DNA of 46,731 nucleotides. Origin: Mageeibacillus sp. UBA1046 (GTDB taxonomy: Bacteria > Bacillota > Clostridia > Saccharofermentanales > DTU023). Made by a program: the position numbers and the translations under genes. Positions 36,476-46,133 of this stretch are shown in pieces (within the stretch, counting starts at the first letter, position 1; the number at the start of each line of letters is the position of its first letter). Where the stretch lies: contig DCDV01000023.1 in the NCBI GenBank assembly GCA_002316595.1, positions 13,010 through 59,740 on the forward strand. Direction: 5' to 3'. The notes below the pieces were generated by a model. It saw only the letters and a list, made by a program, of their open reading frames with translations, made no database searches and had not been told where the DNA came from.

Positions 36476-38002
36476 TTATCTGTATCGCTCATAATTATAG
36501 ATAAATCTATCCTCATAGTAGTGTGAGCGGTCAATGAAACGTTCGTCCAGCTCCTCGACGCCCAGTTCTTCCGCCAGGGTCTCTTTGTCTGAGAATAGAT
36601 TCGTGCCAAGACCAAGTCGGTCACCCTCAATCCTGTAGCCTAATGCAGCCAGCGTGGAGGGGAAAAGGTCGGTAGCCATGAACTCTCTGTTATTAGTATT
36701 GACCGGCTCTTCTACGGCGTTCAGAAAACAATTATAGACTGCCCGCTCCTCGTCCGGTATATCTGTGCAGCATTCGTTATTCATCGTCAGGTGATCACCG
36801 ACTACAATAACTGTTGTATTCTCATAAAAATCCTGCTCTTGTAACCAGGACACAAAATCTGAGGCCTGTTTATCAGCGCAGGCCACATTATTGGAATAAT
36901 TATCATCAAAGGTATCAGGACAGCATTCGCAGACATCGTCATTTTCGAAGTGCGTATCCAAAGTCAGCATAGTAAAAGCAAAGGGTTTTTCTATAGAGGC
37001 GAGACGAGTTAATTCTAGCTTGGCAAATTCATACAATTTGTAATCCTCAAAACCCCATTTCCCCTCATAATCCTTTGTAACCAAACCCGCTTTTTCTGCC
37101 CAGCGCAGGTCTTTGATTAAATAGTCTCCATGCTGGTCAAAATACATACGCTTACCGGCAAAAGTCGAGTCAGAACCCATCATGAGAAAATTGGTGTAGC
37201 CTTCTTCTTCCAGAATGTCTCCCAGAGAAGTAACACCGGGGAAGAATTCTTCAATTTTCGACAAGCCTTTGGCAGCGATGGGCATTTTTAGAGGCAGACC
37301 GGTTGTAGCGCCAAAGATGGCTCCGGCAGTCCAACTTGTGCCCGAGCTGTTGCGAAAACCTCCGATCTTTTCATGATGGGAGAAATTAATATTTTCTTCG
37401 GCCAGTTGAGTAAGACCCGGTATCCGGTTCTGATCAAAGGAACCGCCGGAATCCTTATCCATAAAAGTTGATTCAATTGACTCCAAATATATGAAAACCA
37501 GATTTCTCTTATCTTTGGGAGCTTGCAAAACGTCCTCAGGATCAACATAAATTTTTGCTATAAAATTACTATAAGTAAATTGCGCCTTTACATAACCATA
37601 AACATCTAAATTGCACTGAACGAGAAATACCTCTACTAAAACCAGTATTATTACAATCCCTTTGCTAAGATAATTCTTCCATTTAGTCTTGCGCAATGCT
37701 GCCGCCGAAGATTGAGAACCTTCCGCCGGCGGCCAAACGAGAATGCCAAACAGTGTCGCGGCAAGAGCCGCCGGGACCACAGTCGAAAAAGCTCCGTCAA
37801 ATATCAGCTCATTGCTTGTGCCCGTAGCAGGCAATCGCAAATGGAAAATGATCTCAGTCATATTCAAGCTGTCATAGGTAGTAATAGCCCAGATCGTCAA
37901 GAAAAATGCGCAGGCAAGCACGAAGAAAAGAAAAATCTTTAAGACAGCGCGCCGTTTAAGAGAAGATTCTTGCGGTAATATTTCGTCGCTCTGACTGTTC
38001 AT
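36476..38002 (-). CDS. LTA synthase/phosphoglycerol-transferase-like sulfatase-fold membrane protein
   Basis: 508 residues from the ATG at 38002, which has GGAG 9 bases upstream; the ATG at 38017 lies too far up. The N-terminal part has three hydrophobic helices (about 20-40, 70-90 and 110-130), fewer than the five of classic LtaS. The C-terminal alkaline-phosphatase-fold domain carries IYLESIESTF, GTSWTAGA with the nucleophile Thr, MMGSDSTFAGKRMYF, LTLDTHF and VVGDHLTMN. The cysteine group CECC and ECC near the metal site is common in clostridial members. It should transfer glycerol-phosphate groups outside the membrane, onto glycolipid, teichoic acid or a related polymer; exact product unknown. 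Confidence 0.85.
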   Translation of the reverse strand: MNSQSDEILPQESSLKRRAVLKIFLFFVLACAFFLTIWAITTYDSLNMTEIIFHLRLPATGTSNELIFDGAFSTVVPAALAATLFGILVWPPAEGSQSSAAALRKTKWKNYLSKGIVIILVLVEVFLVQCNLDVYGYVKAQFTYSNFIAKIYVDPEDVLQAPKDKRNLVFIYLESIESTFMDKDSGGSFDQNRIPGLTQLAEENINFSHHEKIGGFRNSSGTSWTAGAIFGATTGLPLKMPIAAKGLSKIEEFFPGVTSLGDILEEEGYTNFLMMGSDSTFAGKRMYFDQHGDYLIKDLRWAEKAGLVTKDYEGKWGFEDYKLYEFAKLELTRLASIEKPFAFTMLTLDTHFENDDVCECCPDTFDDNYSNNVACADKQASDFVSWLQEQDFYENTTVIVVGDHLTMNNECCTDIPDEERAVYNCFLNAVEEPVNTNNREFMATDLFPSTLAALGYRIEGDRLGLGTNLFSDKETLAEELGVEELDERFIDRSHYYEDRFIYNYERYR

Positions 38003-38361
38003 AAGAATTCGCTCCAATACATCTAAATGCGGTAATTATATTCCAAAAGCGTGCTTTATAATCTGCCATCATATCCAAAGCAACAGTTTATCATAACCAA
38101 TTTTGGCAGGCAATTTGATATGTGTTGTGCTGATTATCTGTTTTTATTGATACATTGTGGCAGCCTTCTCTGACAGCTCGAAGCTATTAAGTCCAAAGTA
38201 GTCATACTTATTGTGGTTGTACTATTCCTGAAAAGATATTTACCGAGTTTATGGTGATCGCACTTATAGTGGTCATACTTATAGTAGAATTATCTCAGAT
38301 AACAAGGCAGGATCAATCTGAGAGATGCAAGTATGGAAATCGTGTAAGTTCTGGAGGGAGC
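38003..38361. other. Divergent intergenic region between the LTA-synthase-like and MurE-like genes
   Basis: It must hold promoters for both strands. On the plus strand, 38198-38297 contains loosely repeated ACTTATAGTGGTCAT-like pieces and could be read as an in-frame hydrophobic N-terminal extension of the Mur ligase. I reject this extension because the strong binding site lies further down at 38353. No RNA gene or mobile element was seen. Confidence 0.45.
38055..38083 (-). promoter_or_regulatory. Candidate promoter of the LTA-synthase-like gene
   Basis: TTGCTT (minus strand, 38083-38078), 17 bases, TATAAA (38060-38055). It is about 50 bases upstream of the start codon. Spacing is ideal but the -35 half matches only in its TTG. 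Confidence 0.42.
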
Positions 38362-39879
38362 ATGTCAGATTTAACGTCTTATAAACTATCAGAATACGCT
38401 CAGGATATGGACAAAGCTAATCTGCTGGAAAGTCAGGACCCGGGCTCTGATCCTGTAATCACAGGACTTACATATGATTCCAGAAATGTCTTTCCCGGCA
38501 GTCTTTTTGTCTGTAAAGGCAGGCATTTCAAAAAAGAGTATTTATTGAAGGCGATAGATCGCGGAGCCGTTGCCTATATCAGTGAAGACAACTTCCAGGT
38601 GGAACTGCCCCTGCTGCAAGTCAGTGATGTGCGCGTGTCCATGCCTATTCTGGCACAGCGCTTCTATAATCATCCGGAAAAGGACGTTGAGATTATTGGC
38701 ATTACCGGCACCAAAGGCAAGTCGACCACAGCCTGCTATCTGCGCGAAATCTTAAATCTCTGGCAACTGGCTGAAGGCGCCAAAGAGGTCGCCTTCATTT
38801 CCACGATTGACACATATGATGGGGTAGACAGATTTGCTTCGCATTTAACCACGCCGGAAGCGATCGAATTATATATGCGTCTGCACAATGCCCGCAGCAG
38901 CGGAATCAAATACCTGGTGATGGAAGTCTCCTCGCAGGGACTAAAGTACAACCGCCTGGACGGCATCACATATTCAGCCGTCGCTTTCTTAAATATCTCT
39001 GAGGATCATATCAGCGAGATTGAACACCCGGATTTTGATGATTATTTCCGCTCAAAGCTGAGAGTCTTCAAGCACACTTCCCGTGCTGTTATTGATCTGG
39101 ATCAGGCTGAGACAGCTCTGATCCGGCAAGCAGCCAACGACAATAACAACAGGATCTACTATTATTCCCGCCGGAATCATGCAGCTGATGTTTATGCAAG
39201 TAATGTTCTCAAGACTGAACTGGGCTACAGCTTTGATGTTACCTTGCCTGAAGGTGTCTATCCTTTTGAAATCGAGACTCCCGGCCAGTTCAACATCGAT
39301 AACGCTCTGGCGGCCATCAGTCTGGCCCGCCTGCTTGGCTGCCCGGTATCTTTTATGCAGCGGGGATTAAAACTGGCACGTACTCCCGGCAGAATGGAGC
39401 TTTTTGCTACAAAGGACAGAAAGATCCTAGCTTTGGTCGACTATGCACATAACAAACTGTCTTTTGAGAAGCTCTTCGAGACAGCAAGCCTGGATTTCCC
39501 CGGTTACAGGCAAGTCATCATCTTCGGCTGCCCGGGGTCAAAGGGTATCAGCAGAAGACATGATCTGGGTACTGCCGCCGGGCGGCTGGCTGACTATATC
39601 TATCTTACAGAAGAGGATCCGAGGTATGAGGATGTCGGGGAGATCTCCCGGGAAATCGGCCGGCACATTGAAGCAGCAGGCGGCAGTTATGAAATCATAG
39701 TAGATCGCAAAGAAGCTATCAGGACAGCTTTTGATCAGGCGCAGGAGAAAACACTGCTGCTAATTGTTGGCAAAGGTGCTGAAACAACCCAAATGCGCGG
39801 CGACAATTATGAGGAAGTGCAGTCTGATGTGTCTATCGTACAGGAGCTGATCGCTGAATATGATCGGCATAACCCTTAA
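38362..39879 (+). CDS. MurE-like UDP-N-acetylmuramyl-tripeptide ligase
   Basis: 505 residues from the ATG at 38362, which has GGAGG 4 bases upstream. The three Mur domains are clear: an N-terminal UDP-binding part (about 33-105), the ATPase domain with P-loop ITGTKGKST (114-122), EVSSQGL (188-194), and the carbamoylated-lysine region FRSKLRVF (229-236), then the C-terminal domain with PGRME (342-346) and VDYAHN (359-364). The enzyme adds the third residue to UDP-MurNAc-Ala-Glu. VDYAHNxxS is typical of Gram-positive L-lysine-adding MurE. The specificity site reads EEDPRYED (417-424), not the DNPR of meso-diaminopimelate enzymes. It stands alone, away from a dcw cluster, so it may be a second, specialised Mur ligase. 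Confidence 0.85.
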   Translation: MSDLTSYKLSEYAQDMDKANLLESQDPGSDPVITGLTYDSRNVFPGSLFVCKGRHFKKEYLLKAIDRGAVAYISEDNFQVELPLLQVSDVRVSMPILAQRFYNHPEKDVEIIGITGTKGKSTTACYLREILNLWQLAEGAKEVAFISTIDTYDGVDRFASHLTTPEAIELYMRLHNARSSGIKYLVMEVSSQGLKYNRLDGITYSAVAFLNISEDHISEIEHPDFDDYFRSKLRVFKHTSRAVIDLDQAETALIRQAANDNNNRIYYYSRRNHAADVYASNVLKTELGYSFDVTLPEGVYPFEIETPGQFNIDNALAAISLARLLGCPVSFMQRGLKLARTPGRMELFATKDRKILALVDYAHNKLSFEKLFETASLDFPGYRQVIIFGCPGSKGISRRHDLGTAAGRLADYIYLTEEDPRYEDVGEISREIGRHIEAAGGSYEIIVDRKEAIRTAFDQAQEKTLLLIVGKGAETTQMRGDNYEEVQSDVSIVQELIAEYDRHNP

Positions 39880-40256
39880 TGATTGATGGCTTGACTGCAC
39901 AGGATACCTTTCACTTAGGTTTAACAGTCAATAAATATCCTTATTTGCACCCTATTCGCAAAACCTTCCACAGTAGATAATGTTCCGATCGGGTATCACT
40001 TCAGTTCTTTCGCATGAATAGAACTCTAAACCAATAATGTAACAACAGTTCAGACAGCCGGCAACAAACAACGACTGATCCGATTATTAAGCGCCTTCAT
40101 CTTTAATCTCTTTAAATCTGTGTCACATAAATTACGAAGTCAGTTGTCTTTTGCCTGAAATTTATTGGAACGGCTTTTACAGAGTATAGTTAGAGATAAG
40201 AAGATTCACAGCGGACCGGCGTCACGCAGATCAAGATGTAAGCGGGGGAGATAATT
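39880..40256. other. Intergenic region before copA
   Basis: No gene or RNA found. I looked for the copper-repressor operator TACAnnTGTA and did not see it. A TATAGT at about 40188 is a possible -10 box, with a poor -35 (TTATTG, 17 bases upstream). No strong terminator follows the Mur ligase stop. Confidence 0.45.
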
Positions 40257-42638
40257 ATGCAGATAAAAGAGCAGTATAACATTGAAGGAATGCATTGCAG
40301 CGCCTGCAGCAGCGCGGTTGAGAAGGCTGTAGCGGCCATAGGCGGTGTAAGTTTAGCTGAGGTCAACTTGCTGCTTAATCTCCTTAATGTGGAGTATGAC
40401 AGTGAAAAGGTCACGTCCCGGCAGATAGTGAAAGCCGTAGCTGACGCCGGATATACTGCCAGACGAAAAAACACTGACGCCGGAACAGCTGCCGACGGAG
40501 CAGGGCGAAGACCCGATTCTGCCGCTGGTGAAGCGGCAAAGCAAGAGGGCGTTTTTGATACACATTCGATCTCGCCCGGCAGTGTTGATTCTGAATATTC
40601 AGACTCCGATCTGCTGCCGGAAGAAATCCACATGCGCAGGCGTGTCATCTGGTCAATCATCTTCCTGATTCCCCTGATTTACGTAACGATGGGACATATG
40701 GTCGGGCTTCCCTTGCCGGCCTTCCTGCACGGAACTGAGAACAGTATCTCTTTCGCCCTCGTTCAGCTCGTATTGACAATGCCGATAATTTTCCTTAATC
40801 GCAGCTATTTCAGCAATGGCTGGAAAGCTGTTTTGCGCAACAGCCCTAATATGGATACTCTGGTAGCTTTGGGGGCTGGCGCTTCTATGGTGTATGGCCT
40901 GTTTTCCTTATTCAGAATGAGCTTCGCACTCGGTGCCGGCGATCTGGAAACGGTCGCTGCTTATCGGGAAAATTTGTATTTTGAATCAGCGGCCATGATT
41001 TTAACTCTTATCACTTTGGGCAAATATCTGGAAGCAAAATCCAAAGGCAGGACGACTCAAGCCATTTCCAGCCTGCTGGAGCTGGCCCCCGAGCGTGCCT
41101 TACGATTGAATGCTGACGGCACTGAAACCGAGGTTGCTTCCTCGGAGCTTGTTGTCGGGGACAGGGTTGTCGTGCGCCCGGGACAGAGGATTCCGATGGA
41201 TGGGCGTGTGGTCGAAGGTCAGTCTGCTGTGGATGAATCGGCCCTGACCGGAGAGAGCATGCCGGTTGAAAAGCAAATAGACAGTGAAGTCACGGGCGGA
41301 ACTTTGAACACTTCGGGATCTTTTGTCTTTGAGGTCACGCGTACCGGCGGGGATACTACCTTGTCCAAGATAATTGATCTGGTGCAGAACGCCGGAGCAA
41401 GCAAGGCACCTATCGGGCGGCTCGCCGACAAAATTGCCGGGATTTTTGTACCGATTGTTCTCGTAATCGCGGCCGGCACGCTGGCAGTCTGGCTCATAAC
41501 CGGCAACAGCTTCGAGCTGGCAGCCAATATGGCGGTTTCTGTCTTAGTCATCTCCTGCCCCTGCGCCTTAGGTCTGGCTACACCTGTCGCCATTATGGTC
41601 GGCACAGGGATTGGAGCCAGAATGGGCATCTTGTTTAAGTCAGCCTCAGCCTTGGAAGGTCTGTCTCATACCGACGAGATTGTGCTGGACAAAACCGGTA
41701 CAGTCACAACCGGAAAACCAGCGGTGAGAGTAATTCTCGCCAAAGAGGATGAAAATGATTTCTTAACTTATGCTGCTTCGCTGGAGCTGCCTTCAGAACA
41801 TCCTCTGGCACATGCTGTGGTGACGGAGGCAAGAGAGCGCGGCTTGGCTTTGTTAGATATGGAAAATTTCCAGGCACTCCCGGGTAACGGTGTCCAGGGT
41901 GTAATCGGCGAGGACAGCTGGATCTCAGCTAAACCCCCATATCTGCAAGACAGAGGTATTGACCTGAGCGAGTACCTTCCCGTCAGTGAGGAGATGTCCC
42001 TGAGGGGCGAAACACCTCTTTTCTTCGTACGCAACAAGGAAGCAGTAGGCGTAATATCTGTTGCGGATCAAATCAAGGAAGACAGTAAAACAGCTATCTC
42101 CGGTCTGATTGAAATGGGTAAAAATATTACCATGCTGACCGGTGACAATATCCTGACCAGTAATACTATTGCTGCGGAAGCCGGAATTACAAATGTCGAA
42201 GCGGGGCTTTTACCCGGTGACAAACAGGGGATAATCAAGGAAATGCAAGAGAGTGGGTCCAGAGTCGCCATGGTGGGTGACGGGATCAACGACGCCCCCG
42301 CTCTGGTGGAGGCTGATGTCGGAATAGCCATCGGAGCAGGAACTGACGTGGCCATTGAGTCGGCTGATGTTGTTCTGACGCGAAGCAGTCTGATGGATGT
42401 ATGGAATGCATCCCGTTTGGCTGACGACACTATGCGCACTATCAAACAGAATCTTTTCTGGGCCTTTTTCTACAATGTAATCGCCATTCCCCTGGCAGCA
42501 GGGGTACTATATCCGAGCCTGGGAATCAGACTTAACCCAATGATTGCCGCTGCAGCCATGAGCTTAAGCTCGATCTTCGTAGTAACCAATGCTTTGCGGT
42601 TGCGCAGTTTCAAACCTGTAAGGGAAAAGGTCAGATAA
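40257..42638 (+). CDS. copA: Copper-exporting P1B-type ATPase CopA
   Basis: 793 residues. One N-terminal heavy-metal-associated domain with GMHCSAC (11-17), a linker, then eight transmembrane helices. The membrane copper site is CPCALGLATP; actuator TGES, phosphorylation DKTGTVTTGKP, SEHPLAHAVV and hinge GDGINDAPAL are all present. CPC with GMxCxxC indicates Cu(I) export. GGGGGAG lies 6 bases upstream of the ATG. No copper repressor or chaperone gene is adjacent, and no operator was found. The 3' end overlaps the convergent DUF503 gene by 8 bases. Confidence 0.95.
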   Translation: MQIKEQYNIEGMHCSACSSAVEKAVAAIGGVSLAEVNLLLNLLNVEYDSEKVTSRQIVKAVADAGYTARRKNTDAGTAADGAGRRPDSAAGEAAKQEGVFDTHSISPGSVDSEYSDSDLLPEEIHMRRRVIWSIIFLIPLIYVTMGHMVGLPLPAFLHGTENSISFALVQLVLTMPIIFLNRSYFSNGWKAVLRNSPNMDTLVALGAGASMVYGLFSLFRMSFALGAGDLETVAAYRENLYFESAAMILTLITLGKYLEAKSKGRTTQAISSLLELAPERALRLNADGTETEVASSELVVGDRVVVRPGQRIPMDGRVVEGQSAVDESALTGESMPVEKQIDSEVTGGTLNTSGSFVFEVTRTGGDTTLSKIIDLVQNAGASKAPIGRLADKIAGIFVPIVLVIAAGTLAVWLITGNSFELAANMAVSVLVISCPCALGLATPVAIMVGTGIGARMGILFKSASALEGLSHTDEIVLDKTGTVTTGKPAVRVILAKEDENDFLTYAASLELPSEHPLAHAVVTEARERGLALLDMENFQALPGNGVQGVIGEDSWISAKPPYLQDRGIDLSEYLPVSEEMSLRGETPLFFVRNKEAVGVISVADQIKEDSKTAISGLIEMGKNITMLTGDNILTSNTIAAEAGITNVEAGLLPGDKQGIIKEMQESGSRVAMVGDGINDAPALVEADVGIAIGAGTDVAIESADVVLTRSSLMDVWNASRLADDTMRTIKQNLFWAFFYNVIAIPLAAGVLYPSLGIRLNPMIAAAAMSLSSIFVVTNALRLRSFKPVREKVR

Positions 42639-42927
42639 TTTCCGCAGTGAACAAAATCAGTTCACCCGAGCCATCCTGTTCCAGTATCTCGCAGATTCTG
42701 TTCTCCAGACTCTCGGATTTTCTTTCTGCAGCACTCTGATCAATAGCGACAGAGGAAATTGTGAGACTAATAAGATCCCAAAGCTCCAGATTTCCGGTTT
42801 CTGCAATCGAGATATTGTCGCGGCGCAATTTCTCAGTCAGTTTCTGTCTGATCACTCTCTTTTCTTTAAGAGAATGAGAATCAAACAGTTTAATTTCTGC
42901 TTCAATTATCAGTATTCTATGCTTCAT
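42631..42927 (-). CDS. DUF503 (YlxP-like) protein
   Basis: 98 residues of the DUF503 family, small proteins with the pattern LKEKRxxxxxLxxKLRRxxxISxAE here as SHSLKEKRVIRQKLTEKLRRDNISIAETG. In many Firmicutes ylxP lies near rbfA/infB; here it sits behind bioY with 4 bases between. The 8-base overlap with convergent copA leaves no room for separate terminators. Confidence 0.82.
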   Translation of the reverse strand: MKHRILIIEAEIKLFDSHSLKEKRVIRQKLTEKLRRDNISIAETGNLELWDLISLTISSVAIDQSAAERKSESLENRICEILEQDGSGELILFTAEII

Positions 42928-42931
42928 TTAA

Positions 42932-43513
42932 TTAATTCCCCATTCTGGTGCTTCGTATGGCACTGAGCAAACGCGGAGTACTGCCGGCTGCCAAAAGGAT
43001 TTTCGCTGTATCGCCAGGCAGAAAAGGAATAACACAATAACTTAGGCTGACAGGTAAGCTCAATCCCGTAAGATACATAAACCAGGCCGTTCCCAGTGCG
43101 TAACAGCAGATCATGCCCAAAAAGCAGGCTAATGATTTTTTCCAGAATGTTGCCGCCCATGGTCTGAGCAGAGAAACTATTGCCACTGTTGCCAGATACC
43201 CCAGCAGATAACCGCCGGTTTTATCAAACAATACCGCAGGTCCTCCTCTGAACCCTGCAAAAACAGGCACTCCGACAGCTCCCATCAGCAGGAAAAGGCA
43301 GACACTTAAAAGTGCTTCTTTGCCTTTTAGCAGCAAGCCGGCATAATAAACAGCCAGAAGGCCAAGATTGACCGGAATCATTGGCAGGGGAATTGCTATT
43401 TGACTGCATACAGCTAAAAGAGAGGCAAACAAAGCTGTTCTGCTTATCTCACCGATCCTCAGGCCGGCTGCTGCAGTCTTGTTATTATTGATATTTATTA
43501 TCTTGTCAGTCAT
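42932..43513 (-). CDS. bioY: Biotin transporter BioY
   Basis: 193 residues with six hydrophobic segments. GxVGVPVFAGFRGGPAVLFDKTGGYLLGYL is the BioY signature. BioY is the S-component of an ECF vitamin transporter and takes up biotin; energising components are not in the window. No ribosome binding site is visible before the ATG and I saw no BirA operator upstream. It precedes the DUF503 gene by 4 bases. Confidence 0.92.
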   Translation of the reverse strand: MTDKIININNNKTAAAGLRIGEISRTALFASLLAVCSQIAIPLPMIPVNLGLLAVYYAGLLLKGKEALLSVCLFLLMGAVGVPVFAGFRGGPAVLFDKTGGYLLGYLATVAIVSLLRPWAATFWKKSLACFLGMICCYALGTAWFMYLTGLSLPVSLSYCVIPFLPGDTAKILLAAGSTPRLLSAIRSTRMGN

Positions 43514-43678
43514 GTGAAATTGAGAATACCATATTTATGAAAAGCAAGGTATCCAGATGAGTATAGTCATAAACTGTGATTGAATCATAGTTGAATCTTA
43601 TCAAAATTATATTTGGAGAAAGGCTCAATGGTTACCCATGATTAAAATATTTGCTTCTGCGTGCTGAAGCCGCGCTGC
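43514..43678. other. Intergenic region between panE and bioY
   Basis: Short and non-coding. After panE the minus strand has a 5-pair GCTTC/GAAGC hairpin followed by AAATATTTT, a weak terminator candidate. No vitamin riboswitch or BirA operator was seen. Confidence 0.35.
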
Positions 43679-44578
43679 TTAGCTCAGGCGTTCAAAGAAC
43701 TCATCATTGACAGGGGTTGGTATGCCATGCTTGCGGCCTAGCTTTATGACCTCAGCACTGAAGAGGTCTAGTTCCATCGGCCGACCGGCCAGCTGGTCCT
43801 GGCGCATCGAGGGTATCCCGTCGGGGTTCAAGCCATCGACTACATTAACCCAGGCTGCGATATCCTTCTCACTGAGCGGGATACCTTCAGCAGTCGAACA
43901 GGCAGCCGCCTCCTTCATGGCTGCTATCATATGTTCCCGGGCACTTCCGGATCGCTGCACCGTGGCGTATGTTCCTTCATAAAATGCAACCGCCTGATTG
44001 ACGCCGCAGTTCAGCATCCACTTGCCCCAGTACTGCCTGGGCATGTCCTCAGAAACTTCATAGGGGATATTCGCTTTATCCAGGAAGTCAGCAACCTCTT
44101 CGATTGCTTTAATAATATGTATGTCATCATCAGGCATCTGTCCTATGACGATCAGACCTTCGCTCGTATAACGCAGTTCCCTGCCGACACGGGTTGCGTC
44201 CATGCCCTGCGACATGCTGGTCACTACTCTGGCTTCCGGGAATCGCTCCTGGAGCTCTTTTTCAGTAGTAACGCCGTTTAGCAGTGACAGGACAATCGTC
44301 CCCTCTTTGACAACAGCGGCTAACTGCTCCATCGCCGGATCAAGATCACGGCTTTTGACAGCTGTTACAGCGAGGTCTGCCGGTCCTGCTTCCTCCGCAC
44401 TGACCAGCTCAAAAGAAAAACGCTTGCCATTCACGAGGTGTTCTGCCTCCCGGTACCGTTCCATCCGTTCGCTGTCGAGCAGAACAGACATAGCAGCTTC
44501 GGGCATCCTGCATTTGATGCGTGAAGCGAACAAAAGACCCATGGCACCTAAGCCCTGAACTGTTATTGAATCAATCAT
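43679..44578 (-). CDS. panE: 2-dehydropantoate 2-reductase (ketopantoate reductase)
   Basis: 299 residues from the ATG at 44578, which has GGGAGG 5 bases upstream; the longer frame to 44644 has no such site. The NADPH-binding GLGAMG (9-14), the AVKSRDLDPAM segment with the family lysine, YWGKWMLNCGVNQ and the C-terminal GRPMELDLF are typical. It reduces ketopantoate to pantoate for coenzyme A synthesis. No panB/panC neighbour is in the window, so a related 2-hydroxyacid role cannot be excluded. Confidence 0.87.
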   Translation of the reverse strand: MIDSITVQGLGAMGLLFASRIKCRMPEAAMSVLLDSERMERYREAEHLVNGKRFSFELVSAEEAGPADLAVTAVKSRDLDPAMEQLAAVVKEGTIVLSLLNGVTTEKELQERFPEARVVTSMSQGMDATRVGRELRYTSEGLIVIGQMPDDDIHIIKAIEEVADFLDKANIPYEVSEDMPRQYWGKWMLNCGVNQAVAFYEGTYATVQRSGSAREHMIAAMKEAAACSTAEGIPLSEKDIAAWVNVVDGLNPDGIPSMRQDQLAGRPMELDLFSAEVIKLGRKHGIPTPVNDEFFERLS

Positions 44579-44838
44579 ACGAACCTCCCAGATGCATAAC
44601 ATGCATTGTAACCCAGATTGAAGATAATTTTCATCCGTTACCAAGGCCGTTATAAGGCTACATTCTTAATCTGATCTTAAACTGACACAGCATAAGGTCC
44701 TTTGCTTATCGAAGCATGGTGTTACCTCGCCTGCCGCATGACGTATGCTGAACCTGATCATTCAAATAACGTTAAAGATTCAACCATTACAGGAGAGCTT
44801 ATTGCAGCAGTGCGGAAAGACCGATATGATTGAATTAA

Positions 44839-45717
44839 AGACCGCCACACGATAATCCAAATATTCTCGAACTAGGTGCTAAGAGTGCAGATGATTTTAT
44901 TGATGATATTTTAGTGGTTTTTGTACGGAAAGTTTCTGATACATCAATAGATAGAAGAGTAATAGGTTTTTATCCGAATGCTCGAGTTTATAAGGAAAAA
45001 CAAAGCGGAGAGGAATTATCGAGACACTTTAAAGATAAAGACGGTTCGATTAAGACAGCTTCATATTCGATGGAAAGTACAGAATACTATCCGGTTTCAT
45101 CGGAGTTTTCACTTGTTATTGAAACACAAAAATATAATTCTTACATGTTCAGGAAACAAAGGGTATATGGTGGAAAGTACCCACAATTAGATTTAATTGT
45201 TTATGATTATGTCAAACGCTTGATAAGTGGAGAAAATCTGGAAGATGGCATTCTCTCCCAACAGGAGTTACAGGAGATTTAAGGAGCAAGCGAACAAGCT
45301 ATTCGAAATGCACCGAGTCGGAAGGTATCATTTGAGAATCAGACATCTGCGAAAAAAGTTGTGAGAAATCCTCAATTAGCAAAGTCAGCTCTGATTGCCG
45401 CGGACTATAAATGTGAGGTCAACGCCAGCCATAAAACCTTTTTGAATAAACATGGAAAGTCATACATGGAGGGGCATCACCTGATTCCTTGTACGTTGAG
45501 ATACGCCAAAGAGATATGGGAGAAGTTCGGCAGAAATATCGATTGCAAAGAGAATATTGCATCTCTATGTCCAACATGCCACAGAGCTATACATATGGGA
45601 AACCGAGATGAAAAAAGAAGAGTGTTGTCCATCTTAATTTCAAAGCGTCTTCCGGATTTACAAGAAATCGGGATAAATGTAAATACAGAATATATATTTC
45701 ACCTGTATGGAGTGTAG
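44839..45717 (+). pseudogene. HNH endonuclease gene broken by an in-frame stop
   Basis: One reading frame runs from about 44839 to 45717 and is interrupted only by TAA at 45280-45282. Before the stop: a domain with ILVVFVRKVSDTS and IGFYPNARVYKEKQ, which I associate with a module found on HNH nucleases. After it: a linker and an HNH domain, YMEGHHLIPCTLRYAKEIWEKF and NIASLCPTCHRAIHMG, with the His-His, Asn and zinc cysteines intact. No ATG with a ribosome binding site opens the frame, so the 5' end also seems lost. Such proteins are usually restriction-type nucleases. The nearly intact halves suggest recent decay, a sequencing error, or recoding. Confidence 0.75.
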
Positions 45718-45881
45718 CGAGCTTATGAAGATATCATAAATAAAAGCGTCCGTTATCTAATCTTAAATGTCAAAAGAGCGGCTCTTCAGGAATATTGAGA
45801 TTGCATGAAAAACTTCGGCTAATCTTGTTTTCAAACTAGAGACCTATGGTCATATGAGGGCAGAGACGTGTGGAGGATTGT

Positions 45882-46133
45882 ATGTGGCCGTTTAAAAAAA
45901 AGCAAAAAGGGCAGACCAATAATCAAAACGCCAGTAATCAGGCAGTAGACGAAGCAAAGGAATTTAGCAGAAAAGCAAATCGTGCGCTTCATGAGATATA
46001 TGATCTTGAGATCCAAAAAGGGTATCATCTTTTTATTAATAACAATGAACCAGTCACATCTATTTCAGTATCAAAAATAAGCCACGAAAATAAATATCAT
46101 AGTTACAGTGACGCAGATTTTGCTGAGGATTAA
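45882..46133 (+). CDS. Small hypothetical protein
   Basis: 83 residues from the ATG at 45882, chosen over the GTG at 45870 because GGAGG lies 5 bases before it. The product starts MWPFKKKQKG, is charged and Asn/Gln-rich, and has no membrane helix. I do not recognise it. It lies in the AT-rich decayed stretch between the HNH pseudogene and the recombinase remnant. Confidence 0.5.
   Translation: MWPFKKKQKGQTNNQNASNQAVDEAKEFSRKANRALHEIYDLEIQKGYHLFINNNEPVTSISVSKISHENKYHSYSDADFAED

Noticed and set aside
38251..38361. Hydrophobic N-terminal extension of the MurE-like ligase
   Set aside because: The ATG at 38362 has a strong binding site at the right spacing, and the upstream frame is low-complexity repeat sequence.
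43514..43678. BirA operator or riboswitch ahead of bioY
   Set aside because: No long inverted repeat of the known BirA type was seen; the short GATTGAATC-like direct repeats do not match it.
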